A stretch of 64,000 nucleotides of DNA, taken from NCBI RefSeq assembly GCF_000067205.1, contig NC_010170.1:2232001-2296000 (forward strand), in the 5' to 3' direction. This DNA is from Bordetella petrii. Lineage in GTDB: Bacteria > Pseudomonadota > Gammaproteobacteria > Burkholderiales > Burkholderiaceae_B. This document shows, in pieces, positions 33,793 through 42,114 of the stretch (its first letter is position 1; each line of letters starts with the position of its first letter). A model generated the notes under the pieces. That model saw nothing but the letters and a program-made list of their open reading frames with translations, was not told the DNA's origin and did not search any database. A program made the position numbers and the translations under genes.

Positions 33793-34584
33793 ATGGTCAA
33801 CCCTCATCACGTTGCCCACTGGTATCCCACCGCCGCCTATTTGTACATCCTGGGATTGGACATGCTGGCGCTGGCCTGGGAGTATCTGCGCAGGCATCCC
33901 GATTACCGGCTCGACTGGATGCGCCACCGTCGCCGGTCACAGGCCGCACAACATGCGGCGCTGCGCTGGGGCTTGCGCCTGCTGGAAGACCCTGCCCTGG
34001 ATGCGCGCGACGCGCACCCGGCCTGGCTGCCCGGCAATGCCGCCGTGGTGCAGCTCCATCCCGATCACGATCCGCCGCCGGATGCGGCCGTGTTCGCGTT
34101 CTGGCGCATCCCTGGCCACAAGCAACTGCTGCACGACGGCAAGGGACTGGCGCTGATCGTGCGCAGTCCCGGCCATTGTTCGCGCTTCGCGCTCGCTCCG
34201 GGTCTGGAGGACGGCATGGCGGTCGTCCATGCTCATCGCGGAAGTGGTGACGGCGGCGCTGCTGCGCCTGCCCGCTGCCATGCGCCCGTGCCGGACGCCG
34301 CGCTGGCCCATGCCATGCCCAGGCCACCTCCTGCCGCACTGTTGGAGCTGCACACCTTGCAGGCGCTCGACGCGACCCTGGCGGGTGCGTCCTTGCGCGA
34401 AGTGGGCGAAGGGCTGTTCGGTGCCGACGCCGTGGCCGACTGGTACAGCGACGGCGGGCTGCGCTCGAAGGTGCGCCGCCTGGTGCGGCGCGGCGATGCG
34501 CTGATGCGCGGCGGCTATCGCCGCCTAGCACAGCTTGCGCCGCTTGAGAAGGGTCGTTTTGATAAGGACGCAAAACGACCCTGA
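33793..34584 (+). CDS. DUF2285-domain protein (putative regulator)
   Basis: A 263-residue protein. N-terminal part: YPTAAYLYILGLDMLALAWE YLRRHPDY-type opening seen in these ICE proteins; C-terminal DUF2285 domain (LHTLQALDATLAGASLREVG, then SDGGLRSKVRRLVRRGDALM) that resembles a helix-turn-helix DNA-binding fold. The ATG at 33793 is preferred to 33745. It sits upstream of the HTH_17 gene and repA, where regulatory proteins of this family usually lie. Confidence 0.85.
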   Translation: MVNPHHVAHWYPTAAYLYILGLDMLALAWEYLRRHPDYRLDWMRHRRRSQAAQHAALRWGLRLLEDPALDARDAHPAWLPGNAAVVQLHPDHDPPPDAAVFAFWRIPGHKQLLHDGKGLALIVRSPGHCSRFALAPGLEDGMAVVHAHRGSGDGGAAAPARCHAPVPDAALAHAMPRPPPAALLELHTLQALDATLAGASLREVGEGLFGADAVADWYSDGGLRSKVRRLVRRGDALMRGGYRRLAQLAPLEKGRFDKDAKRP

Positions 34585-34667
34585 GCAAGAGGGCTTCGTT
34601 TTCTGAGACTGCCTCCATCCGGTTGCGCTGTGTGGCCGGAGCTTTGAAAGCTATGGAGGTTCTTACC

Positions 34668-34949
34668 ATGCGTCCTGCTCCCTTGCGGCCTGCCGCCACT
34701 GTCTCGACCGCTGCCGCGCAGCCCCAACGCTATCTCACCAACGACGAAGCCGCCGAATACTTGCGCCTGTCGCCGCGCACGCTGGAAAAGCAGCGCGTGA
34801 TCGGCGGCGGCCCGCGCTTTCGCAAGTTCGGCCGGCGCGTCATGTACGCCGTGGCCGACCTCGATGCCTGGGCTGCCGACCGCAGCTTCGAGACGACCTC
34901 CGATCCCGAATACGCCGAGCACCACTCGGCTGACAACCGTGCGCGCTGA
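34668..34949 (+). CDS. HTH_17/AlpA-like DNA-binding protein
   Basis: A 93-residue excisionase-type protein: YLTNDEAAEYLRLSPRTLEK, then GGGPRFRKFGRRVMYAVADL, the MerR-like winged helix of HTH_17. The start at 34668 has GGAGG 8 bp upstream. It lies between the DUF2285 gene and repA and could act as excision factor or replication regulator. Confidence 0.88.
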   Translation: MRPAPLRPAATVSTAAAQPQRYLTNDEAAEYLRLSPRTLEKQRVIGGGPRFRKFGRRVMYAVADLDAWAADRSFETTSDPEYAEHHSADNRAR

Positions 34950-34975
34950 TCGGCGGCGCGCGGCAGGCCATCGCC

Positions 34976-35833
34976 ATGTCCAGCACCGCGCTGCCGTCCC
35001 GGCAGCGGCCGTTGCAGGAGCGCGAACAGCTCGACCTGTTCCGCGCCTTGCCCAGCGACATGGCGCCGCGCGACAGCCAGGACTTGATGGCCTATCCGTT
35101 CTTCTCGCTCGGCAAGTCCAAGCGGGTCAAGCCCATCGACTTCCGTGCGGGCAAGGTGACGATTCGCGTGGAAGGCACGGCCGAGCACGGCATCGCCACG
35201 ATTTGGGATGCCGACGTGCTGATTTGGGCGGCCTCGCAGATCGTGGAGGCGAAGGATGCGGGCCTGCGGCCATCGCGGCTGATCCGTGCAACGCCCTACG
35301 AGATCCTGCGCTTCATCGGGCGCGGCAAGTCGCTGCGCGACTACCAGCGCCTCAAAGCGGCCTTGGATCGCCTGCAATCGACCACGGTGGCCACGTCCAT
35401 CCGCGAGACAACCGGGCGACGCCTGCACCGCTTCTCGTGGATCAACGAATGGAAGGAACTGGCCGATGCCAGCGGCACGCCGCTGGGCATCGAGCTGATC
35501 TTGCCGGACTGGTTCTATACGGGCGTGCTGGATGCCGCCCTGGTGCTGACCATCGACCCGGCGTATTTCCGGCTGACCGGCGGCATCGAGCGATGGCTGT
35601 ACCGGCTGGTGCGCAAGCACGGCGGCAAGCAGGCATACGGCTGGCAGTTCGATTTCCGCTACCTGCACCAGAAATCCGGCAGCACCGCCAAGCCCTACGA
35701 CTTCGCCTGCGACCTGCGCACGCTTGTCGCGCGGCAGTCGCTGCCCGGTTACGTTCTGGGCATCGAGCGGATGCCGGACAGCGGCGCCGAGCTGCTGACC
35801 TTCCGGCCCGTGCCGCATACGGCACGGGGATAA
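34976..35833 (+). CDS. repA: Replication initiator protein RepA
   Basis: A 285-residue RepA of the RPA family: ERE QLDLFRALPSDMAPRDSQ-type opening, LMAYPFFSLGKSKRVKPIDF, IWDADVLIWAASQI and the C-terminal RLVRKHGGKQAYGWQFDF. It probably binds the iterons right behind its own gene and starts replication of the excised ICE circle. Followed at once by the iteron region and parA. Confidence 0.93.
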   Translation: MSSTALPSRQRPLQEREQLDLFRALPSDMAPRDSQDLMAYPFFSLGKSKRVKPIDFRAGKVTIRVEGTAEHGIATIWDADVLIWAASQIVEAKDAGLRPSRLIRATPYEILRFIGRGKSLRDYQRLKAALDRLQSTTVATSIRETTGRRLHRFSWINEWKELADASGTPLGIELILPDWFYTGVLDAALVLTIDPAYFRLTGGIERWLYRLVRKHGGKQAYGWQFDFRYLHQKSGSTAKPYDFACDLRTLVARQSLPGYVLGIERMPDSGAELLTFRPVPHTARG

Positions 35834-35857
35834 CTCCGGGAGAGCCTGTGAATCGTG

Positions 35858-35921
35858 TCGTGCTATCAGGCGTGCGGGGTATCGTGCTATCAGGCGTGGG
35901 ACTATCGTGCTATCAGGCGTG
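35858..35921 (+). repeat. Three 17-bp iterons (putative oriV)
   Basis: TCGTGCTATCAGGCGTG occurs without mismatch at 35858-35874, 35882-35898 and 35905-35921. The starts are 24 and 23 bp apart, about two helix turns, so bound proteins would lie on one face. The repeats begin 24 bp after the repA stop. This is the arrangement of initiator-binding iterons in plasmid origins. Confidence 0.88.
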
Positions 35922-35965
35922 CCAATCGGCCGCAAACCCGCGCCAGCACTGGGTTTGCGCACCCT

Positions 35966-35995
35966 CTAACTTCCCTAACTTAAATTCTCTAACTT
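35966..35995 (+). other. AT-rich segment with three CTAACTT repeats (putative unwinding element)
   Basis: CTAACTT occurs at 35966, 35975 and 35989, in a stretch far more AT-rich than anything nearby and just downstream of the iterons. Position and composition suit the DNA-unwinding element of an origin. Confidence 0.65.
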
Positions 35996-36086
35996 GTAGT
36001 AGGGAAACGCCGCTGCGGTGGACAACCGCCACGCGGCGCGAAACGCAGCAGCAACAGCCGGGCTTTCCAGCAGGGAGGGCCAGGCC

Positions 36087-36725
36087 ATGATCGTCGCGCT
36101 GCTCAACCAGAAAGGCGGCGTGGGCAAGACCACGCTCGCCACGCACATCGCCGGCGAGCTGGCGATGCGCGGCCAGCACGTTGTGCTGCTGGACGCCGAC
36201 CCGCAGGGTTCATCGCTGGACTGGACGCAACGCAGAAGCCAGCAAGGCTTGCCACGGCTATTCAGCGCGGTGGGCCTCGCACGCGAAACGCTGCATCAGG
36301 AAGCCCCGGAGCTGGCACGCCGCGCCGATCACGTCGTCATCGACGGGCCGCCGCGCATTGCCGCCTTGGCGCGCTCCGCGCTGCTGGCGGCCGAGCGCGT
36401 GCTGATCCCGGTGCAGCCCAGCCCCTATGACCTGTGGGCCAGCGCCGAGATGGTGGCGCTGATCCGCGAGGCGCAGGTGTTCCGGCCGCTGCTCCGCGCG
36501 GCCTTCGTCATCAACCGGCGCGTCAGTACCACCGTGATCGGGCGCGAAGCGCGCCAGGCGCTCGCCGACCAGCCGCTTCCTGCGCTGCGCGCGGAAGTGC
36601 ATCAGCGCATCGTGTTCGCCGACAGCGTGGCCGCTGGCCGGCTTGCACGCGAGACGGCACCGGACAGCGCCGCCGCGCGGGAAATCACCGCGCTGGTGGA
36701 CGAACTGCTGCGGTGGACGACATGA
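36087..36725 (+). CDS. parA: ParA family ATPase
   Basis: A 212-residue Walker-type partition ATPase. The deviant Walker A is at residues 8-17 (NQKGGVGKTTLATH), then LLDADPQGSSLDW and the Walker B-like HVVIDGPPRIAALAR. The small size without an N-terminal HTH is that of type Ib ParA. It probably segregates the excised ICE, with the following 94-residue protein as partner. Stop overlaps the next start as ATGA. Confidence 0.94.
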   Translation: MIVALLNQKGGVGKTTLATHIAGELAMRGQHVVLLDADPQGSSLDWTQRRSQQGLPRLFSAVGLARETLHQEAPELARRADHVVIDGPPRIAALARSALLAAERVLIPVQPSPYDLWASAEMVALIREAQVFRPLLRAAFVINRRVSTTVIGREARQALADQPLPALRAEVHQRIVFADSVAAGRLARETAPDSAAAREITALVDELLRWTT

Positions 36726-37006
36726 CAGCGAAGTCACCACCGAACAGCAAACGTGCGGCAAAGCGCGTCGGCATCGGCGCGCGTCCGCCCGCGAATCCGC
36801 ACGCCGAGGCGTGGATTCGCCAGGGCGACGCCGATGCGCTGGGCAAGGGCGACCTCTATACGGCCCGCCTCACGCTCGACATCACGCCCGCCATGCGGGC
36901 GCGCATCAAGGTGTCGGCCTTCACGCAAGGCGTGACCGTGGCCGACCTGCTGCGCGGACTGCTGGAGCGGGAGTTTCCCGAGAACCGCAGGGAGAACACA
37001 CCATGA
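36722..37006 (+). CDS. Small partner protein of ParA (RHH-like)
   Basis: 94 residues with a basic N-terminus and a C-terminal part TARLTLDITPAMRARIKVSA then GVTVADLLRGLLEREF, which has the beta-strand plus two-helix pattern of ribbon-helix-helix DNA-binding proteins. Coupled to parA by an ATGA overlap, it is probably the centromere-binding component. Its stop overlaps the DUF2840 start. Confidence 0.8.
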   Translation: MTAKSPPNSKRAAKRVGIGARPPANPHAEAWIRQGDADALGKGDLYTARLTLDITPAMRARIKVSAFTQGVTVADLLRGLLEREFPENRRENTP

Positions 37007-37548
37007 CCGCATCCACTCCACCAGTCACCGCGCCTGCCGCTGTCGCGGCCACGGCTGCACTGGCTGCGCCTATCGGCCAGCCTGCCAGCGCGCCGTTGAC
37101 GCGCGTCGCGCTCGCCTACATCGAGGCCCGTTTCAAGCTCTACCTGCGCTTCGGCGAACCCGCGCGCGCGCACCAGCTCGACCGCTGGCGGCGTAGCGCG
37201 GTGTTCCTGCCGGGCGCGTTGTTCTGCCGCGTGCGCTGGCAGTCCAACGACTTCGGCACCGTGCGCTGGCAGCTCATGGTGATGCAAGCCTGCACACCGC
37301 TGGATGCGGCGCAGCGCATCCCCGGCGTGCAGCCGGGCGCGCGCCTGCTACTGCACGCCGAGGGCGACGGGCAAGTGCGCGCCGTGCTGGAACGCATCGA
37401 CGCCATCGAGGCGCTGGGCGTCGCGCCCATCGCCGTCTCGCCCGCGTACTGGCGCACGCTCGCCAACCGGCTCGCCGCGCGCCTGCCGCTGCCCGAATAC
37501 ACCGCCGAGCGGCACGCCGCCTGGCTGACCGGGAGGGCGCTGCCATGA
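37003..37548 (+). CDS. DUF2840 protein
   Basis: A 181-residue protein with an Ala/Pro-rich start and the family core VALAYIEARFKLYLRFGEPA, FLPGALFCRVRWQSNDFGT and VRWQLMVMQA. Function unknown; always found in this place before traF in Tn4371-like ICEs. Linked by ATGA overlaps on both sides. Confidence 0.88.
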   Translation: MTASTPPVTAPAAVAATAALAAPIGQPASAPLTRVALAYIEARFKLYLRFGEPARAHQLDRWRRSAVFLPGALFCRVRWQSNDFGTVRWQLMVMQACTPLDAAQRIPGVQPGARLLLHAEGDGQVRAVLERIDAIEALGVAPIAVSPAYWRTLANRLAARLPLPEYTAERHAAWLTGRALP

Positions 37549-38144
37549 CCACCGTTTCCACCACCGGCACCGCACCGTGTCCTCGTTCGCATGCACGCTC
37601 ACGCTTGCGCGCTCGCATCGTGCTCGCTGGCTTCGCCGCCTGCGGCCTCGCTGCGCTGGCCTGGGCTTCGTTCGTGCAGCCGCTGCCGCGCCTGATCTAT
37701 AACCCGTCCGACAGCGTGGCCGTCGGCTGGTATCGCGTCGATCCGCTGCACCATCGGCCCGGCTCGCTGCCACGTCCGTCGTCCGTGGGCAGCATCGTCC
37801 TGACCACGCTGCCGCCAGACGCCGCCGCGCTGGCCGCGCAGCGCGGCTACCTGCCGGCGCGCGTGCCGCTGCTCAAGCGCGTAGGTGCGACCGCGCCGCA
37901 GCACGTTTGCGTTTTCGATGCGCTGGTGTGGATCGACGGCGTGCCGGTGGCCGCCGTCCGGCCCGCCGACCGACTGGGCCGTCTGCTGCCATCCTGGCCG
38001 CAGTGCCGGCAGCTTCGGCCTGGCGAACTGTTCCTTCTCAGTGTGACCAATCCGGCGTCGTTCGACAGCCGATATTTCGGGCCGGTCAGCGCATCCGCCG
38101 TGATCGGCGTCGCGCGCCCGATCTGGCTGGAGGCCCGCCCATGA
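37545..38144 (+). CDS. traF: TraF-type conjugative signal peptidase (S26)
   Basis: A 199-residue membrane protease: one N-terminal membrane helix (IVLAGFAACGLAALAWASFV), catalytic Ser in YNPSDSVAVGWYRV (near residue 58) and Lys in PLLKRVGATAPQHVC (near residue 109). TraF of IncP elements matures and cyclises the TrbC pilin, which is present here. The stop overlaps the next gene. Confidence 0.92.
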   Translation: MTTVSTTGTAPCPRSHARSRLRARIVLAGFAACGLAALAWASFVQPLPRLIYNPSDSVAVGWYRVDPLHHRPGSLPRPSSVGSIVLTTLPPDAAALAAQRGYLPARVPLLKRVGATAPQHVCVFDALVWIDGVPVAAVRPADRLGRLLPSWPQCRQLRPGELFLLSVTNPASFDSRYFGPVSASAVIGVARPIWLEARP

Positions 38145-38524
38145 TGGCCGCCGACTCGCTGCACGTTGCCGTGCATCTTGTCGTGCCATCGGGCGTGCCG
38201 ATCCCGTGGCTTTCCGCATGTCGTCGCGCGTGCAGTGCAAGCGCCGATCCTTCGTATCGGGCGCCGCACTTCGCGCTGGCTGCTCGCGCAGCAGCGCCGC
38301 CGGGCCGCCGCTGCCCGGAGCGCCAGCGAGGGGCAAAGGCGGAAGGCAAGACAAAAGGACGCGGCACCGGGCCGCGTCGAAAGCCAGTCTGCACGTGGGG
38401 GTGGCGCAGCACGGCGCGGCTTCGCCGCCGTGCCGCGTGTGGCGCGAGAGCTGCGCCAATGCAGGCATGTCCGCGTGCTTCGCACGCCGGGGCACGCCCC
38501 AGCTTTCAGGGGGCACAGCCATGA
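38141..38524 (+). CDS. Possible 127-aa gene between traF and relaxase
   Basis: An open frame whose ATG overlaps the traF stop (ATGA) and whose TGA overlaps the relaxase ATG, the same coupling as the genes around it. The product is Arg/Ala/Cys-rich, with a hydrophobic start (LHVAVHLVVPSGVPIPWLSA) and no known domain. The composition could equally be chance in GC-rich DNA. This stretch is also a candidate place for oriT. Confidence 0.4.
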   Translation: MMAADSLHVAVHLVVPSGVPIPWLSACRRACSASADPSYRAPHFALAARAAAPPGRRCPERQRGAKAEGKTKGRGTGPRRKPVCTWGWRSTARLRRRAACGARAAPMQACPRASHAGARPSFQGAQP

Positions 38525-40515
38525 CCGACCGCCACGACGACGACTTCCGCGTGCGCCCAAACCCTCCAAAGGCCCCGAAGAATCGGGGCAAGGGCCAGGG
38601 GCAGAGCTTCGTTTCCAAGGTGCTCAAGCAAGCAGGCAAAGCCAGCAGCGGCAAGTCCACGGTGCGCCGTCCGGCGTCGGCGCGTGGCACCGGCCAGCGG
38701 CCCGGCTCGCGCCTCGGGCGCGGCCACACGGCGGCGCGCTTCGCGGGTGCGAAGCTGACGCCCATGTCCCGGCGCGTGACTATCAAGACCTTGCTAGTGA
38801 ACCACCAGCGGGCCAGCCCGCAGTCGCTCGCCAAGCACCTGCGCTACATCGAGCGCGACGGCGTGGGCCGCGACGGTGAGCCGGGCCAAGCCTACGGGCC
38901 GCAGACCGACGCCGCCGACCTCAACGCCTTCAAGGAACGCTGCGCGGACGACCGGCACCATTTCCGCTTCATCCTCTCGCCCGAGGATGGCGCGGAGCTG
39001 GAAGACCTGCGCACCTACACGCGGCACCTCATGGGCCGCATTGAGGCCGACCTGGGCACGGGCCTCGATTGGGTGGCCGTGAACCACTGGAACACCGACA
39101 ACCCGCACACGCACATCGTCGTGCGCGGGCGCGATGACACGGACGAAGACCTCATCATCGCGGGCGACTACATCGCCGACGGCTTCCGCCACCGCGCCGC
39201 CGAGCTGGCGACCGAGTGGCTCGGGCCGCGCACCGAGCTGGAGATCCAGCAGACCTTGGTGCGCGAGGTGGAACAGGAGCGATGGACGAGCCTGGATCGC
39301 ACCTTGAAGCGCGAGGCTGGCGACGATGGCCTGGTGCATGTCGAACGGCTCAACGAACCCCGCTTGCAGCGCCAACGCCTGCTGCTGATCGGCCGCCTGC
39401 AACGCTTGCAGCGCCTGGGCCTGGCCGACGAGACGCAGCCGGGCACCTGGGCCGTCCATGCCGATGCGGAAAAGACCCTGCGCGCCTTGGGCGAGCGCGG
39501 CGACATCATCCGCACCATGCAACGGGCCATGAGGGGCGAGCCGCGCGAGCTGGCGGTGTTCGAGCCTGGAGACGATGGCCGAACCATCCTGGGGCGCGTG
39601 GCCGCGAAGGGGCTGGCCGACGAGCTGCGCGACCGGGGCTATCTGGTCATCGACGGCGTGGACGGCAAGGCGCACTACGTCGCACTCAACGCCCGCGACG
39701 AACTGGCGAACTATCCCACCGGGGCCGTGGTGGAGGTGAAGGGATCGACCGACGTGCGCGCGGCCGACAGGAACATCGTCGCGCTGGCGAATGATGGCCT
39801 GTACCGCACCGATCACCACCTCGCCATCGCGCAGGGCCAGGCCGTGCCCGGCCGCGACCCGCAGGAAGTCATCGCCGCCCACGTCCGCCGGCTGGAGGCC
39901 CTGCGCCGGGCCGGCATCGTGGAGCGCGTGGCCGAAGGGCTATGGAAGGTGCCGAACGACCTGGCCGAGCGTGGCCGCCAGTACGACGCGCAGCGCCTGG
40001 GCGGCGTGGCCGTGGAGCTGAAATCGCACCTGCCCATCGAGCGGCAGGCCCGCGTGATCGGGGCCACCTGGCTCGACCAGCAGTTGATCGGTGGCGGCGC
40101 GGGCCTGGGCGACCTGGGTTTCGGTGGCGAGGCCAGGCAGGCGATGCAGCAGCGCGCCGACTTCCTCGCCGAACAAGGGCTGGCCGAGCGGCGTGGGCAG
40201 CGCGTGATTCTTGCGCGCAACCTGCTGGGCACGCTGCGCAACCGGGAGTTGGCACAGGCCGCAAAGGACATTGCCGGCGAAACCGGCCTGGAGCATCGCC
40301 CGGTGGCCGACGGGCAGCGCGTGGCCGGCATCTACCGGCGCAGCGTCATGCTCGCCAGCGGGTGCTACGCGATGCTGGATGATGGCATGGGCTTCTCGCT
40401 GGTGCCGTGGAAGCCGGTGATCGAGCAGCGGTTAGGGCAGCAGCTTGCCGCCACAATGCGCGGTGGCGGGGTGTCTTGGGAAATCGGCCGACAGCGCGGC
40501 CTGTCCGTTGGCTAG
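38521..40515 (+). CDS. Conjugative relaxase (TraI/VirD2-like, DUF3363)
   Basis: Nicks oriT and leads the DNA strand into the recipient. The ATG at 38521 gives 664 residues. A basic N-terminal tail is followed by the relaxase domain: LAKHLRYIERDG (candidate catalytic Tyr, about residue 107), RHHFRFILSPEDG and the histidine motif NTDNPHTHIVVRGRD (about 192-205). The C-terminal DUF3363 region is long and ends GGGVSWEIGRQRGLSVG. The last about 50 codons exist a second time at 47381-47533. Confidence 0.93.
   Translation: MTDRHDDDFRVRPNPPKAPKNRGKGQGQSFVSKVLKQAGKASSGKSTVRRPASARGTGQRPGSRLGRGHTAARFAGAKLTPMSRRVTIKTLLVNHQRASPQSLAKHLRYIERDGVGRDGEPGQAYGPQTDAADLNAFKERCADDRHHFRFILSPEDGAELEDLRTYTRHLMGRIEADLGTGLDWVAVNHWNTDNPHTHIVVRGRDDTDEDLIIAGDYIADGFRHRAAELATEWLGPRTELEIQQTLVREVEQERWTSLDRTLKREAGDDGLVHVERLNEPRLQRQRLLLIGRLQRLQRLGLADETQPGTWAVHADAEKTLRALGERGDIIRTMQRAMRGEPRELAVFEPGDDGRTILGRVAAKGLADELRDRGYLVIDGVDGKAHYVALNARDELANYPTGAVVEVKGSTDVRAADRNIVALANDGLYRTDHHLAIAQGQAVPGRDPQEVIAAHVRRLEALRRAGIVERVAEGLWKVPNDLAERGRQYDAQRLGGVAVELKSHLPIERQARVIGATWLDQQLIGGGAGLGDLGFGGEARQAMQQRADFLAEQGLAERRGQRVILARNLLGTLRNRELAQAAKDIAGETGLEHRPVADGQRVAGIYRRSVMLASGCYAMLDDGMGFSLVPWKPVIEQRLGQQLAATMRGGGVSWEIGRQRGLSVG
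40329..40481 (+). repeat. Relaxase 3'-end repeat, intact copy
   Basis: About 153 bp inside the relaxase gene that recurs at 47381-47533 in direct orientation at a constant offset of 7052, with three mismatches. Together the copies enclose cargo module 1. Confidence 0.95.
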
Positions 40516-40517
40516 CT

Positions 40518-40564
40518 TGTGCTGCTTTGTCTGCTCACTACGTGGGGTGTGCCAAAGCAGCACA
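40518..40564 (+). terminator. Perfect 12-bp inverted repeat after the relaxase gene
   Basis: TGTGCTGCTTTG and its exact complement CAAAGCAGCACA, 23 bases apart, starting 2 bp after the relaxase stop. A terminator is likely, though no T-run follows; a remnant end of a mobile unit is possible because cargo begins here. Confidence 0.5.
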
Positions 40565-40657
40565 CTCCGATAGTTTGTCAATGTTGCCTGGCGCTTCTGA
40601 AGCTCAGATGATTTTTGGGGCTTCCCGCAAGAACGGCAGGAAGCCTTTATCGTAAGG

Positions 40658-41791
40658 TCATGGCCTTTCCAGAATGGTGGCGATGCCTTGCCCGCCACCT
40701 ATGCACTGGGTAGCAAGAGCATAGCGCCCTTGCTGCCGCGCCAGCAGAGCCGCAGCCTTGCCAGTGATACGAGCGCCGGTAGCGCCCAGCGGGTGGCCGA
40801 TAGCCAGCCCCCCGCCGTCGATGTTCACAGTAGCCATGTCCAGTTCCAGGTCGCGGATGCAAGCCAGCGCCTGCGACGAGAAAGCCTCGTTGATCTCCAC
40901 GACGTCCAGGTCAGACACCGCCAGGCCAGCGCGTGCCAGCGCCTTGCGTGTGGCCGGGATAGGTCCGATGCCCATGACGGCCGGATCTACTCCAACGGTC
41001 GCAAAGCTACGAATGCGCGCCAATGCTTGCAGGCCATAGCGCTCGGCAAAGTCGTCGCTGGTGACGAGCACCGCTGATGCTCCATCGGTCAGCGGCGACG
41101 ACGTGCCAGCCGTGACCACGCCGTCTGCCCGGAAGGCGGGTTTGAGTCCCGCCAGCGCCTCCAGCGTGGTGCCTGGGCGGATGCAGCCGTCGGCATTGAC
41201 CAGTTCGCCATCCTGTAAACGGATAGGCACAATCTCGTCGGCCAGCCGACTTTGCTCGCGAGCAGCAGCGGCTTTCTGATGGGATTGCAGCGCGAGCAAA
41301 TCTTGATCGGCGCGATTAACACCCCAACGCTGCGCCACGTTCTCTGCCGTCTCACCCATAGAGATATAGGCAGCGGTGTTGGTCTGCAACTCAGGGTTGG
41401 GCGAAAAGTTAAAGCCGCCCTGCGGTACCAAGCTCATCGACTCTACGCCTACGCAGAGGAAAGCGTCTCCCATGCCCGCCTCAATCTGTGCGGCCGCGAT
41501 ATGCACTGCCTGCATAGACGATCCGCAGAAGCGGTTTACCGTCATCCCGCCAACGGCCTCGGGAAGACCGGCTAGCAAGCCGACGATGCGCGCCAAGTTG
41601 TTGCCCTGTGCGGCCTCGGGGTAAGCGCAGCCAAGGATCACGTCCTCCAGCAGCGCTGGGTCTAGGTCGGTGCGTTGCAGCAGTCCTTGCACGACCTGCG
41701 CGGCCATTGTGTCGGGCCGCACTTCGGCTAGGCGTCCCTTGCGGGCGAAATGGAATGGTGAACGTGCATAGGCGGCGATGACTGCTTTCAT
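40658..41791 (-). CDS. Thiolase (acetyl-CoA acyltransferase), copy 1
   Basis: A 377-residue thiolase, end gene of cargo module 1. Catalytic Cys in VNRFCGSSMQAVHIAA (about residue 87), a later His in EINEAFSSQALACI plus GGGLAIGHPLGATGAR, and the second Cys in ATQCIGGGQGIA. The start MKAVIAAYARSPF at 41791 is preferred to 41839. It removes acetyl-CoA in beta-oxidation-like degradation. Separated from the next enzyme gene by a decayed TetR gene. Confidence 0.94.
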   Translation of the reverse strand: MKAVIAAYARSPFHFARKGRLAEVRPDTMAAQVVQGLLQRTDLDPALLEDVILGCAYPEAAQGNNLARIVGLLAGLPEAVGGMTVNRFCGSSMQAVHIAAAQIEAGMGDAFLCVGVESMSLVPQGGFNFSPNPELQTNTAAYISMGETAENVAQRWGVNRADQDLLALQSHQKAAAAREQSRLADEIVPIRLQDGELVNADGCIRPGTTLEALAGLKPAFRADGVVTAGTSSPLTDGASAVLVTSDDFAERYGLQALARIRSFATVGVDPAVMGIGPIPATRKALARAGLAVSDLDVVEINEAFSSQALACIRDLELDMATVNIDGGGLAIGHPLGATGARITGKAAALLARQQGRYALATQCIGGGQGIATILERP

Positions 41792-41860
41792 GATGTTTTT
41801 CCTTTCATGGTGTTTCCTCTTCTGAATAGTCAAAACCACCTCCAGCGGTGGATCTGAACG

Positions 41861-42069
41861 TCAGCGCGACATCGACTCATCGCGCATTAAAGCCAAGATG
41901 GCTTCGGATAGTTCGGGATCGTCCACGGCACGCGCGAGTACCATCGCGCCGACGCTTTCCATGATTGCTCATGGGCTCTTTCCAGGCGATCCCTATGCGT
42001 TGCCAGGACAGTGCCGCGCGAATTTAGAGCTTTGGGATAAAGCTCGGCCAAGCTGAGCGGCTTGGTCAC
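41861..42069 (-). pseudogene. Remnant of a TetR-family regulator
   Basis: One frame gives MTKPLSLAELYPKALNSRGT and further residues from 42069; another frame, from 41962 to the TGA at 41861, gives ESVGAMVLARAVDDPELSEA and ends ALMRDESMSR, the typical C-terminal helix of TetR regulators. The frames differ, so the gene is both truncated and frameshifted. It was probably the former regulator of this cargo. Confidence 0.65.
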
Positions 42070-42114
42070 ATCCGGATTCTCCTGCGCAGGCTTACCAGTT
42101 TGTTGTGTGGCGAG

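Noticed and set aside
33793..36086. Replication genes as evidence of a free plasmid
   Set aside because: The integrase, attL core and split rlmJ show integration in a chromosome; repA and parA are normal parts of Tn4371-like ICEs.
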